Made by a program: the position numbers and the translations under genes. This document shows, one piece after another, positions 24,701 through 34,958 of a stretch of DNA of 64,000 nt. The notes under the pieces are model-generated. The model was not told the DNA's origin and searched no databases. It worked only from the letters and a program-made list of their open reading frames with translations. This stretch comes from Metellina segmentata (Eukaryota > Arthropoda > Arachnida > Araneae > Tetragnathidae): contig OX375873.1 of NCBI GenBank assembly GCA_947359465.1, forward strand, positions 72,429,477 through 72,493,476. Direction: 5' to 3'. The stretch's first letter is position 1. The number at the start of each line of letters is the position of its first letter.

Positions 24701-27700
24701 TATTACCTTGTATGCTAATATAAAAAGCGTACATAAATAATTTACCCTGATTGTTGCTTTATAGTCATTTTTTGCTTTAGGATTGGCCTTTAGTTTATGA
24801 AAATGCTATAGTAAATACATCTGATTTATTTGTTTTGTAGCTGAATGGTCATAGAAAGGTATTAAAGATTGGGAAGATTAAGGCCCGGTGCACACATCCG
24901 GTTTTTCAACGTGCGGCGACACCGAAGCCCAACTATGCACACATAACCGTGAAATGACGCACGAACTCATTTCGCGCCATTTGCGATAAATATTCTATCG
25001 AAGAAAACGTGTTTATTTCGCTTACTTGGTGTAAAAAATGTATCGTTTGAAACAAAATACACGTTACTGGATACAACCATTTATTAATTATTTATATTCC
25101 ATTTGTTTAAGAAAACAAGGTACTTCAGAACGGAGATTCATGAACAGCGACTGTGGGGAACTGTGGTACAAATTGCACGCAAGTTGGACGTGCGTCGCCC
25201 CAGCGGCGTTGGAGGCATGTGTGCACTGTTCCATTGGATCTAATGTATCTCAAACCGCACTTGTGTTGCGGCTGCGGCGCCGCACGTTGAAAAACCGGAT
25301 GTGTGCACCGGGCCTTTATTTTCTCGTTCTGGACTCTCGTCTCCATCTCCAATTAGTGATTTCTGGTAATTGCGTCCTGCGAGTTATAATTAGGATAATA
25401 TATTGTTCACGCACATTTACGTAAATCACTAATTTAGTCAACTGAGGAAAGTGGGTAATCAATTGGTTTTATACCGTTTTATTAAGTAAACTTGTCACAA
25501 TCGTTAACTTACCCTCTAGAAATTCCCATATGGTCTCGCACGATCTTCATGTCTTTTACGATTCCATACGTTTCAAATCTTGATCTCAGATCCCATTCTG
25601 TTGCCTGAAAGAAAATGTAATTATTTCAGATCATTTTACTGAGACATTTTTGTTTTCAGTTTTGTTTATGGAATAAATGAAGACAAAGATGATATATACA
25701 GATTAAAGCTCATACACAGTTTTACAAATGATGCAAATAGTTTGCATCATGAAAACGTGAAAAAAAAAGAAATTTTACTGTAGAATTTACTGAATAGGCT
25801 GTATCAAATGTTTTACCTTCAGAACATTCACCCGTTTTATGTTTTTTTTAAACTTATATGGGTCTCAGAAGTTTGAAATGTGTTTCATCTTTAATTTTTC
25901 AAACTATGAAAATTATCTTGTACATAAGGTCTAAGCAAGACGTCGATTTCGGTACACAGATAGACCTAGAAATTCTGTGGTTGACCTTAAAGAAAAATTA
26001 TCTTATTTTCAAAACTTTTCCATTTACTATACTAGCCACTGCGTGGCCAGAACGTCGTTGCACGTGACAGTTCTTTTCGTGGTGTCAAGTGTGATCACTG
26101 CTCACTAACCCCGAGTGATTGCTACGAATTCGTTGCCTATTAAATAACAGCCATAATGGCGTTGCCCGTGGTGTTGGTTTGCTTCGCAAAGCAAATGGAA
26201 ACTCGTAGCCTATTGGAATGAATTCCCTGTTAATTCCAATTTGGTTTGCTTCATAAAAAAATTGATGAATATTTCGAACTGGGTTTGCTTTGCAAACCAA
26301 CACCACGGACAAGACTTTTATACAACGCCTCGTCATTGTCAAATGCTGCGAAATTCGATACCAGCCATCATGGCGTTCACGTGGTGTTGGTTTGCTTCGC
26401 AAACCAAATAGTAATTCGGCGTGACGTCACAATCTATTGCGAAAATATAAATATTTAATTGAAAAATTATCTATTAAAAGAAAATCAAACTTATAAGGTA
26501 TCTATCTGGAATCAGATTTCAAATCCGTTGAAATTTTCAATCTGTCTTTAACGATCCCGATTTTACAAAAAAGAACTAAATAATACCAGACAAAGTATTT
26601 TTTTATTTTCTTTGCTTTCTTCGCTGAAATCGTAAGAGGGCAAGAAATGTAATATGGTTATTATTTCAACGCGAATTTTAACGGCGTGACGTCACATTCT
26701 CTTGCAAAAATATTGAAGATATTCAAATAAAATTTTTTTATTTAATTAAAGAAAATCATATTTTTAGGTATCGATCTTGTGAAATTTTCCGCAGATTTCA
26801 AATCCGTTGAAATTTTTACTCCATCTTTAACGGTATAGGAGATAGAAAAAAGAACACATAACTAAAGTTAAAACTGTTTTTTATCGTCTGCTGGAAAATC
26901 ATTCCTCCGTGCAAAAAAAAAAAAAAAAAAAAATTTAGAATCTAATATTTTATGCTGTTACCATTCCAAAGAAAACAATAATAATTACATTTAATTTAAA
27001 ATTATTTGAAAAGGTTCTAGATTGAATTTTAAAATTCGCTGCGACCCTAAAATTGCAAAAAATTTGGACTACATATGTAGTTCAAATTACTGTAAGTGCC
27101 ACAGATTCGTCAGGACTTTGCGTACAAAAACCAAACAGAGTAACACTTCCTTTTATAATATTATAGATATCCTGAGAATCGTTGGGATGCCATTCTTTCA
27201 ATTTGTGAAACACATTCATAAAAACGATTGTCTTTGCAGAGCACTTGTTGACTTGACCTTTCTTGTGCTGTTGAAAAACGTAACTCCTAATACATTTCGG
27301 AGTGAATTCCATTATTAATAACAAAATACTCAAATATAGAGGTTAAAAAATACCAACGACAACAAATGCAACATACATTAGTCGATTAAATTTCTGCCTA
27401 TGGCGCCAAGCAACAATAATCGAGAACGCGGGAACTGCTTGTCCGTTCTTATTGTCTGGCTCGCGCGCGCGTTCGATTCTAAATGAAATTACTACGCCGC
27501 ACGTAAAAGGCAAAACATTCAACATTTCACGCTAATAACGACAAAAAATCGTTATATATGTGTGGGGTTAACAAATTAATCACATTTCTAAATTGCAGTG
27601 CCTCATTACGTATCGGACAAGACGCACGGAATTATTTGTTTCCCTTGTTATCAGCCTAGTTCTCCACTGCCAAGAAAACCTGCTGCCGAGTATAGAATAT

Positions 27701-30700
27701 TTACTCTTTTGTATAATATGTTTCGAATAAAAATAAATCTTATATTGGTATTTTTTGTGCTAACAAATAGTGTTGGATCGCTAGTATTGGTAAAAAAAAA
27801 ATTACTGATTAGTAAGCAAATCGCCATATTTATTACGGCAATTGCTTTCTTGGATATGTGAACTTTCATGTTAGTTCGAATTGATTGTTGAGTTTCGGCA
27901 GTGCCAGGTTAAAGTAGCTGCCTTAGTGTACCTTGGATGCTAGACATTTTAAATTAAACCAGCCAGAAAACGAAAATTTTACTTTTGCAACCCAAATCAA
28001 GGGAGGGTATTTTGGAGGATATTTCGAGATTACCCTAAAATGTAATTCTTAATTTCTTTTGTCGACGTTTAACGGTTAATTTAATGGATCAATCAACTCG
28101 CATTCGAAATTCGTTCTCAAGAATTTTTATTGCTGAAGTCGTATTCGAAAAACAAGTCACGTGACGTCACTTCTAGAATACGTGTAGGAAGCATATTCCG
28201 CAACAGACACTACCACCACTTACATTTAAGCTTTTGACAAAAAAAATATCCACTCAGACTATTCCTATACGTTCAAGCGAACAAAAAAATTTGTTTCTTT
28301 TTGGATTAAGAAATAGTAAGATTACGATATGCAAGTTCTGGGTGCACAGTTAAGTGTTACTCGCAGAGTTATGCGTATCTATTTATTTACTCTCGTATTA
28401 CTCACCTAAGACTGGACTTCAATCTTTGTATTATTTGTTAAGAAAAATATAGTAAAAGCTATATCTCTCTATATTTAAAAAAAGTTACCGCCGACGCAGA
28501 ATTGAAATTTTTGTTGTTTAGCTCCATTCTTAGACGGTTTCCCGAGAAAGTACTGATCGGAAAAATATGAAATTAACATGCTTTGTTCTTCATCGTATTC
28601 CCTGGATAATTATTAAGATTTTTTTCCGATGCGGCTATTAGTTTAGGTTTTATTAAGTGTTAAAGTTGAAGAAGTGAAATTTCTTCCGCGAGTGAGCAAA
28701 ACACATTCAAAATTTCAGTCTTTAGTCGTGAGTTTTTTTTTAAGAGTACCTCTCAACGTAAATTTTTGCAGCTCGTCGAGTTTTTTTTTTGAAATTTAAA
28801 TGTGGTTCTTGATAATATTTTTTTGAAATTCGGGAAAAATCGGGACATTTTTGTTACTTTTTTTTAAAACTGCCGTATCTATATCTAATTACTATTAGTT
28901 TTTAATTTTTAAAATATAGCAGTATACCTCAGAATATACTCTTTCTTACGGTACTATTATTTTTGAAATCGGTTAATAATTAAATTGGATGCAATCAAAA
29001 GTTCGTGATACAAAATTCGGAATCTTCGGATATTTTCGCTACGTTTTGTTAAAACCGTTATGTCTACGGCAAAAACCATTATTTTTTAAATTTCAGAACA
29101 TCACTGAATACACTACATTACACTCTTTCTTATGGTACAATTATTTTTCAAATTGGTTAATAAACAAAATCGATGCAATTAAAAGTAGGTCATACAATTT
29201 TCGGAACTTTCAGATCGTAACTTCCGATACAAAACTAAAATGGTCATATCTATATAGTATTACTGTTAGTTTTTAATTTTAAAAATATTGCAGTATACCT
29301 CACAATGTACTCTTTCTTACGGTACAATTATTTTTAAAATTGGTTCATAAATAAATTCGATGCAATCAAAAGTTGGTGACACAAATTTCGTATTTTTCAG
29401 TTCGCAGAGCTGGTTCCGCAAACAGCAGTGGGTTGCATTTTCTACTATCGGGTTTGCCAGATATCAAATTTATCGTAGCAACAATTGCCATAAAAACGAT
29501 TTCTTTTTATTTGGCGAGGAAAAAGGCTCGCTTTTTTCCCTCTGTTCTCAAGACAGTTTACCGACAAAGTACAATCGTAAAGTTTTGATATTAACACTGT
29601 TTACTTAAAATTGTACAGGGAACAAGATACAGAAGATTTTTTACTGATGCGGCTATTAGTTTAGGGTGCATTAAGTGTTAAAGCAAAAAAAAGTGAAATC
29701 AATTGCGAAAGTATTGGTTTGAGAAAGCAAACCAAACGGGATTGCATAGCAATCCCCGGGGTCGGCGAGCGTAAGCGAGCAGGGCGCGAAGCCCTCGCTG
29801 TGACGTCATGTACCGGAAAGTGAAAGCAGCATAATACGAATTATTCAGATAGTTTCACTCTGTGAAAGGAATGTTGGTTTGCGAAGCAAACCAAATGACA
29901 TCTGTGAAAGGAGTGTTGGTTTGCGAAGCAAACCAAATGGGATTGCGCAGCAATCCCCGGGGGTTGGCGAGCGTAAGCGAGCAGGGGGCGGAGCCCCCTA
30001 GTAACTATAAAAATCACACTTCAACCGATCAGTCTAGTACTTTCGTTTTTGGAAGCCCCATTCATAAATTCAGGCACTGTTCTTTAAAAGAAAAAAAACT
30101 GACAAATAGTACCCTAGTTAGGTTCACGGAACCTTTATTTTTTCTGCTTATTTTTTAAAGTCACCACTGAAATTCATGGTGTAACTTGATATGGATATAA
30201 TAATGGAAATTTACCATGCTTGTAAAAATTATTCAGTTTTAAATTGACCGATAATGGCATTGTAAAGATTTTTTTATCCTTCTGATTTACTCTATATTTA
30301 GTGTCGGTAATAGTTTTCCCTCTAATTGACTGCATTCAAAATAATTTGACGTCATTTCTGCCACAATTAAGTGAAATTTGTTCCATCCATCAAACCGTTT
30401 TACAATTATTGCTCTCGCTTAAAGGAACCGGGAAAATTTAAAAACGTCTTACCGTTGCTGCAATGTTTCCAACAAAAACTCTGTTGGGAATTCTGGTTCC
30501 TTTCGGAAGATTTTCACCTTTACCGGAAGCCTCAGTTGCCGTGTGTATATATGATTGGCAGGCTATTTCTGCCACTTCAATGCGCATTTCATCAGTGCTA
30601 GATTCGAACTGTAAAAAAAAAAAAATTATAAAGTACATCCGAAGAGCATAGCTGAGCTAAAAAATTTCATTAACAGTAAAACATGTTAACGGTTTTTGGT

Positions 30701-30949
30701 TCGTATATTTAATTTTGTTTTTGATGCCAAACAAAAAATATTTTGAATTGTGATACAGCGAACTCAACTGGTGGTTTTGTATTATTCCTCTATTAAGATC
30801 TATGACAAGTAAATATCACTATACAGAATAGATCTATAATTTAAATTATGCTTACAGATTTTTTTAAATAATTAATTCACATTTGTGGTAGTACTTACAT
30901 TGCGGACACATTTTCGATTTGATTTCCTTTTAAAAATTCTCTGTGGCAT
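18786..30949 (-). CDS. boll: boule-like germline RNA-binding protein (DAZ family), complete
   Basis: Nine coding exons in order of transcription: 30949-30899, 30608-30453, 25604-25513, 24648-24594, 22437-22381, 22040-21942, 21865-21847, 20605-20484 and 18857-18786. All borders are AG/GT, the phases agree, and the sum is 723 bp = 240 residues plus TAG. One RRM covers about residues 57-136: RNP2 is VFVGNI (61-66), RNP1 is RGYGFVTF (99-106), and FKGRKLNIAPAIRKQ (123-137) is the DAZ/boule signature closing the RRM. The tail is rich in Tyr, Ser and Gln and ends VQLLPVQQMMY. The start MPQRIFKRKS was chosen because it is the first ATG of an exon whose phase fits RRM exon 2. A 5' untranslated exon may exist, since CTAG precedes the exon at 30954. 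In other animals boule binds mRNAs and promotes their translation in meiotic germ cells. Length fits the family (fly ~228, human ~283). Exon 7 is only 19 bp. The 4.8-kb second intron holds two Helitrons. Confidence 0.9.
19752..19972 (+). repeat. tRNA-derived SINE with 12-bp target-site duplication
   Basis: CCTAATATATAA occurs at 19740-19751 and again at 19973-19984, bracketing the copy. The head has an A-box-like CATAGTGGTTAAGGTG. The body (GTGTGGAAGTTAGGAGAGTG ... CCAGCTCAGGTG ... GGTTCAAAATTA ... GATTGATCCCGGACC) is shared with the copies near 31.6-33.0 kb. The B box and next segment are missing here, so it is an internally deleted copy. It lies in the last boule intron. Confidence 0.75.
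21183..21690. repeat. probable pogo/Tigger-derived MITE
   Basis: It begins CAGGTGACCCTATTATAACA and ends near TTATACAAGGGTCGTCA, whose reverse complement is a weak match to the start. The inside repeats CCGTGTTATAC-like motifs in both orientations, typical of Tigger termini. No coding part is visible. The right limit is uncertain. It lies in the boule intron 20606-21846. Confidence 0.35.
22707..23291. mobile_element. hAT-type MITE
   Basis: The ends CAGGCCTCGAAATA (from 22707) and TATTTCGAGCCCTG (to 23291) are inverted repeats. The flanking 8-mers GTGTAAGT and GTGTACTA look like a decayed 8-bp target-site duplication, which fits hAT. No transposase is visible. It lies in the boule intron 22438-24593. 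Confidence 0.6.
23422..23797 (+). mobile_element. 5' fragment of a family B Helitron
   Basis: It starts TCTGTAATATTATAAAAGG after an A and then follows the family B 5' end in order: a GTCCTGACGA-like site, TGTGGCAC-like site, GTCGC.GCGAATTTTAAAATT and CAATCTAGAA. It is in the opposite orientation to the copies at 26032 and 35420. After about 23550 the similarity fades, and no CTAG-hairpin end was recognised. The right limit is set at the next element's target-site duplication. Confidence 0.5.
23806..24342. mobile_element. hAT MITE with perfect 8-bp target-site duplication
   Basis: The ends TAGAGTGCCTATATAATAAG (23806) and CTTATTATATAGGCACTCTA (24342) continue inward through AGTGGCGACA, giving about 30 bp of inverted repeat. 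GGTTTGTC is found at 23798-23805 and 24343-24350. The first five bases TAGAG fit the hAT terminal pattern YARNG. There is no transposase gene inside 537 bp. It inserted beside the Helitron fragment in a boule intron. Confidence 0.8.
24881..25315. mobile_element. PIF/Harbinger-like MITE with TTA duplication
   Basis: About 35 bp of nearly perfect inverted repeat start AGGCCCGGTGCACACATCCG at the left and mirror this at the right end (25281-25315). TTA flanks both sides (24878-24880, 25316-25318), the 3-bp target typical of PIF/Harbinger. The 435-bp interior has no convincing gene. It lies in the boule intron 24649-25512. Confidence 0.8.
26032..27167 (-). mobile_element. non-autonomous Helitron, family B copy 1
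   Basis: Read on the minus strand it starts TCTATAATATTATAAAAGG after A and ends GCCAC-GCA-GTGGC overlapping CTAG, followed by T. It carries several copies of the hairpin cassette GGTTTGCGAAGCAAACC (plus-strand complements near 26176, 26280 and 26388), the same motif that stacks at the 3' end of family A. A second full copy is at 35420-36407. No Rep/helicase gene is present. A poly-A run lies at about 26912-26932. It lies in boule intron 2. Confidence 0.7.
28464..30001 (+). mobile_element. non-autonomous Helitron, family A copy 2
   Basis: It starts TCTCTCTATATTTAAAA after A (28463) and ends with the GGGGGC-GGA-GCCCCC hairpin and CTAG, followed by T (30002). It is collinear with 9917-11451 almost throughout (1538 versus 1535 bp), including the three ~185-bp units, the internal 3'-like block (about 29700-29810) and the terminal block (about 29870-30001). 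Such close agreement suggests fairly recent spread. It lies in boule intron 2. Confidence 0.75.
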
Positions 30950-31611
30950 TGCCTAGATTAATATTTGGGGAAATAAAAACAGAATAGTTTTTAAATCATC
31001 TACAATATTGGAAATGAATCGCTGCATTTGAAACAACCGTATCCTGTTGCCACCAGGCAAATCAATATTTCACCATTTGGATCGCATTATAAAGGGTTGA
31101 TGAGGTCTGGGAGAACCTAGCCCAGTTATTTATTAAATTCAATCATTGCTCAAATCGCAATACACCACTTAAATATAAACTAGTGAGTAAAATTGATGCA
31201 TCTGTTTATTTGCAATGGATTAATACAGTTGAATGCATTAGATACCACTAGCACACTAGCTCGTGCAACATGGAATAGCTAAAATATCGTGGTTTCGTTA
31301 TAGTTTGAAAAATTGTCCTAATGTATTGAGACCGACAAAGGTGTTTATACTCCTCGCCAATCATGAGTGGTCAAAGCTTGGAGCCATGACAATAATGATT
31401 CAATTGGTCTAATATTTTGCCACCAGGCTCACATTACAGAGCACAGAAGCAACGCTTTCAAGCTTTACTCACGCATGAGAAGTCAAATTTAGAAATTATT
31501 CTTTGTGAACTCAAGGTTAGGGAGAACTAACGGCTGTCGAGGAGTCATCAATAAAGACCTGAGCAGCGCATCCTGGTATATGAATACATTCTTTCTGCTC
31601 CTTCGCACCGA

Positions 31612-31918
31612 AGGGCCGCGGTATAGCCAAGTTGGAAGAGCATCGGATTAGCAACCAGAGGGTTGCGAGTTCGACCAAAGACCGTCGTGTACAAAGGAGA
31701 CTGGTGCACGTTAAATCCATAGTGACCTCCAATGTCCTCACATTCGTGTGGTGTGGAAGTTTGGAGAGTGGGCGTGGGATACCAGCTCAGGTGATCTCGT
31801 GTCATCTGACGGTGGTTCAAAATTACACGGTGTTGTCCTGGGATCTTTCCCTTTGAGATTGATCCCGGACCGTTGTCAATAGATCGTTCTGTTGCTCCAG
31901 TAAGACGTTAATTAAAAA
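31612..31918 (+). repeat. full-length tRNA-derived SINE
   Basis: The tRNA-like head has an A box (TATAGCCAAGTTGG, about 31622-31635) and a B box (GGTTGCGAGTTCGA, about 31662-31675). The body is the same as in the copies at 19752 and 32495: TGTGGAAGTTTGGAGAGTG, ACCAGCTCAGGTG, GGTGGTTCAAAATTA, GATTGATCCCGGACC, ending GACGTTAATTAAAA. It is the most complete copy in the window. It is not a functional tRNA gene: the sequence after the B box does not close an acceptor stem. Confidence 0.75.
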
Positions 31919-32494
31919 TACCAACACCAGTACCCGTCGTTGGTCGTACAGCGAACCGAGGCAGCTATGATCACATAAATCGCTCTACGGTCGACCAGCG
32001 ACTTTCGAGTCAAGACACCGCTCCAAACTATTGTTTTTTGCCTTCTTTCCCCGCCACTTTTAAATCGCAACCCGTGTTCAGTTTTTTTTCTTTCTGACAG
32101 GTCAGTAAAACGACTGACCCGCTCGGACCGCGTCACTCAAGTCAACCAAAAGATGCGCGACTTTGTTCACGCTTCCCATGTAACCTCATGTGTCACCTAC
32201 AGATGATATAAGTTGAGTGAGTAATGGTAGCCTTTTTATGTGCCCAGGATCATATTCTACAAACTAGTAGTAACAAAAATAATAGTAATATTAAAGAGAA
32301 TGAGAAAGGGCAACATTTTTGTGTCTAGGAGCATGTGACCCGAACTAGTAGTAATGTGCAGTGTAACTATTATTGACCTCTAGACTACTTTCGTCTATTG
32401 GGAATAATGATCGATCCATGGGATGGGACATGACGACCACACATTCAATGATTGATCTAATTGATCCTCACTGTAGTTCGAAATTCAGTCCAAC

Positions 32495-32715
32495 CATAAA
32501 TTGTCTTGTACAAGTAGGACTGGGGCACATTAAATCTGTCATGGCCTCAAATGTCCTATAATGTTGGCGTGGTGTGGAAGTTTGTAGAGTGGGATAGCAG
32601 CTCAGGTGTTGACCTTGGTTCAAAATTACATAGTGTTGTCCTCTGATTTTGCCTTTCGGGATTGATCCCGGATGGTCACTGTGTTACTCCAATGCGATGT
32701 TAGTAACTAACTGCT
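32495..32715 (+). repeat. SINE copy, head truncated
   Basis: It shares the SINE body from CTTGTACAAG...GGCACATTAAAT through TGTGGAAGTTTGTAGAGTG and GATTGATCCCGGA. The A and B boxes are not recognisable. It is about 570 bp after the full-length copy, in the same orientation. Confidence 0.65.
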
Positions 32716-32789
32716 TGCAACCAACTGTTCAACCGTATTGATGAATGGTAGTTAGACAAACTAATTAAAGTCGCACTGTAAGAACACTC

Positions 32790-33045
32790 TACACACAATG
32801 GGCTATTGGCGAAGGTCCGAGGATAACACTACGTAATTTTGAACCACGGTCAGATGACGAGATCGCACATGAACTGGAACCCCACTCTCCAAATGCACCA
32901 CGCCAATGTGAGAACTGTGGAAGCCTGGAAGAAAATTAAAGTGTGCCGGTTGGCCTTTGTACACGACGGTTTTTTGTTTGATTTGAACTCTTAACCATTT
33001 GGTTACAAATCCGTTACTCTACCAACCGGATTACCACGGCCCTCA
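32790..33045 (-). repeat. SINE copy, reverse orientation
   Basis: The reverse complement starts GGGCCGTGGTAATCCGGTTG (about 33045), has a B-box-like GGTTAAGAGTTCAAATC, then the SINE body with GGAGAGTGGGGTTCCAG and CCGTGGTTCAAAATTACG, and stops near 32790. It faces the neighbouring copy at 32495-32715, so the two could form an inverted pair. Confidence 0.7.
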
Positions 33046-33806
33046 ACCTTATTGAAAGTGAGTTTTTGGTGAGCTTCTGTACTTTAATTTCTTGAAGTTG
33101 GCAATGTAAAATACTCTAATGAATGAAGAGGATTCGCGGTAAACAAAAATATTGCGTAATTTTAAAATTTTGTGATTGCAGATGTTTTGGTTCAAACTCC
33201 AACAATATAAACAAAATCCATGTCAATTTACAAAAAACAGTTTTCGGTAAGAGGCTTTCTTGGTTGTAACTTTCGTCTTTGAAGCGCATTTGTTGTTTGA
33301 AATATTCTGACTTGTTTAATGATTGTATTGCAGATGTTTTACATCACAAGTTCAAATTTGGAACTATGCAACTCTGGATGCCGCATATTTCACGAAAGAT
33401 GTATGCAATATTAAAAATAATTTTTTCGCGAATTTTTCTGAAAGATTTTGATTGATAAATCACTGAAGGTTGGTATAAAAATCAAAAATTAGAAAAAGGT
33501 GGTTATGTAAGTTAAATGTTTCTGATTGTTTGGATCTATTGCAAAGTCTCGAGTTAGTGTTTCTATAATTCGACGAAGGTTCTGAATTCCTCTTTCTTTA
33601 CTATAAAATATTTGTGCCGTTAAATTATGTTACTTCATATGATTGATATAACTTACTTAAGTGTAACTATTAAATTATAAAAAATTTAGATCTGGCAAAT
33701 GAATTTCTGATGGTGTTTAGTTCAAAAATTAAATGTTATGATCTCCGTCAGGATAAAAATTTTTTTTTAGGCTCAAGGTTAAAATTTGAGATTTTAAAAT
33801 AATTTT

Positions 33807-34614
33807 GGTACAGCTACACTCTACGTTTATCACTGATGGCAACGGCTTGGCGATTTTTTTTGGCGCACTTTTAAAGTCGCCAAGGAAAGAATTATTTCTT
33901 AACTCTTTTCCTGTCACAATTTTTTTTCTTTTTACAACACACTTTTTAAGCACATTTCAGAACGTTTTAAAAAGTATATTTTAAAAAAAATTTCACAAAA
34001 AGTAGTAAGCTTAATCACATATCAAAACACATTTGTGAACCAGCAGAGAAACTAAGCTACGAATGGTAAGAATACCCTGAAACTTCTCAATTACACTAAA
34101 TACAGTGAGCATGTTGAAAAAGAAAAAGATTTACAAAAGAAAAAAAAGCAAGAAATAATACCTGATAACGTCAGAATTCTCTCGTAAAAAAATAATGAAA
34201 ACGAAAATGGTCAAAAAAACAAAACTCTTAATCCTGTCGTGAAAACTATTATGACAAAATAAAAATTCCACAACTGTCAAAATACAAATAAATGAACCAA
34301 TGGTATCACAGAAAACGATTTAAAAGGACCAATGCAATAAAATGATACTTTAAAAACAAAATAACCAATGGGAGGAAAGAAAAAATTTCAAACGAATCAA
34401 TGAAATCAAACGATTTTAACGGATTTTGGAAGAACTTTCTAGAATATTCAAAATGAAAATTGAAAGTTTCCGTTTGCCGAGGTTGCTGTGAAAACCACAA
34501 CAACAGCAACGAAAGATGGGTTGCCTTAATTTATCGTAACTCGCTACTAAAAGTGCGCCAAAAAAAATCGCCAAGCCGTTGCCATCACTCATAAACGTAG
34601 AGTGTAGCTGTACC
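33807..34614. mobile_element. foldback element with ~65-bp inverted repeats
   Basis: GGTACAGCTACACTCTACGT at 33807 is mirrored at 34614, and the match runs about 65 bp inward (ATGGCAACGGCTTGGCGATT, then a T run, then GGCGCACTTTTA) with a few mismatches. No target-site duplication is clear. The 680-bp interior has no convincing gene. Its right end is 28 bp before the ATG of the possible first CTC1 exon. Confidence 0.7.
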
Positions 34615-34642
34615 CTTTCCTTGTGTGTCTGTCCCTTGCACC

Positions 34643-34774
34643 ATGAACAATCCAACAAGATACATTTTTAATTGTGGTGAGACTACTAATGCTCTTTATA
34701 TTCTTCAAGTTGCCACTCAATTGACATCTGGAATTGTAGAAAGTATCTCAACAGTTTTACCTTATACCTTTGTC
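34643..34774 (+). CDS. possible N-terminal exon of CTC1
   Basis: An ATG in good context (GCACCATGA) opens 44 codons ending ...ISTVLPYTFV before GTGAGT. The end resembles the vertebrate CTC1 N-terminal segment ...STLPLSYSFVSV. The exon ends in phase 0, while the next recognised exon (34959) needs two bases from its predecessor, so they cannot be joined directly. Roughly 150-200 residues expected between them are also missing. Either small exons were missed, sequence has been lost, or this exon is not part of CTC1. Confidence 0.35.
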
Positions 34775-34958
34775 GTGAGTCTAATTTGCATCACAGTATC
34801 TTTCTAGTGAAATGACTTCAATTCATTTAATTAAGTTTTCAATATTTTGTCAGTTATTGTTTATTAGCTCTCCATTTAGAAGTGTTCACAATTTGTAGGT
34901 ATTCTACAATTTTATCTACAGCTATGAATTAATTCTTTATTTCCAAACTAATTTATAG

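Larger units (their letters stand above)
30950..34642. other. divergent intergenic region between boule and CTC1
   Basis: It contains the 5' flanks of both genes. Three SINE copies (31.6-33.0 kb) and a foldback element (33.8-34.6 kb) occupy much of it. The rest (30950-31610, 33050-33800) is AT-rich sequence in which I see no coding exon and no promoter motif I would defend. The missing CTC1 5' exons could in principle be here, but I recognised none. Confidence 0.5.

Noticed and set aside
9917..30001. Segmental duplication linking the SAAL1 and boule introns
   Set aside because: The shared 1.5 kb begins at A|TC and stops at CTAG|T in both places with unrelated flanks, which is Helitron transposition rather than duplication.
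31620..31690. tRNA gene
   Set aside because: A and B boxes are present but the acceptor stem does not pair and the sequence runs into a SINE body that recurs elsewhere in the window.
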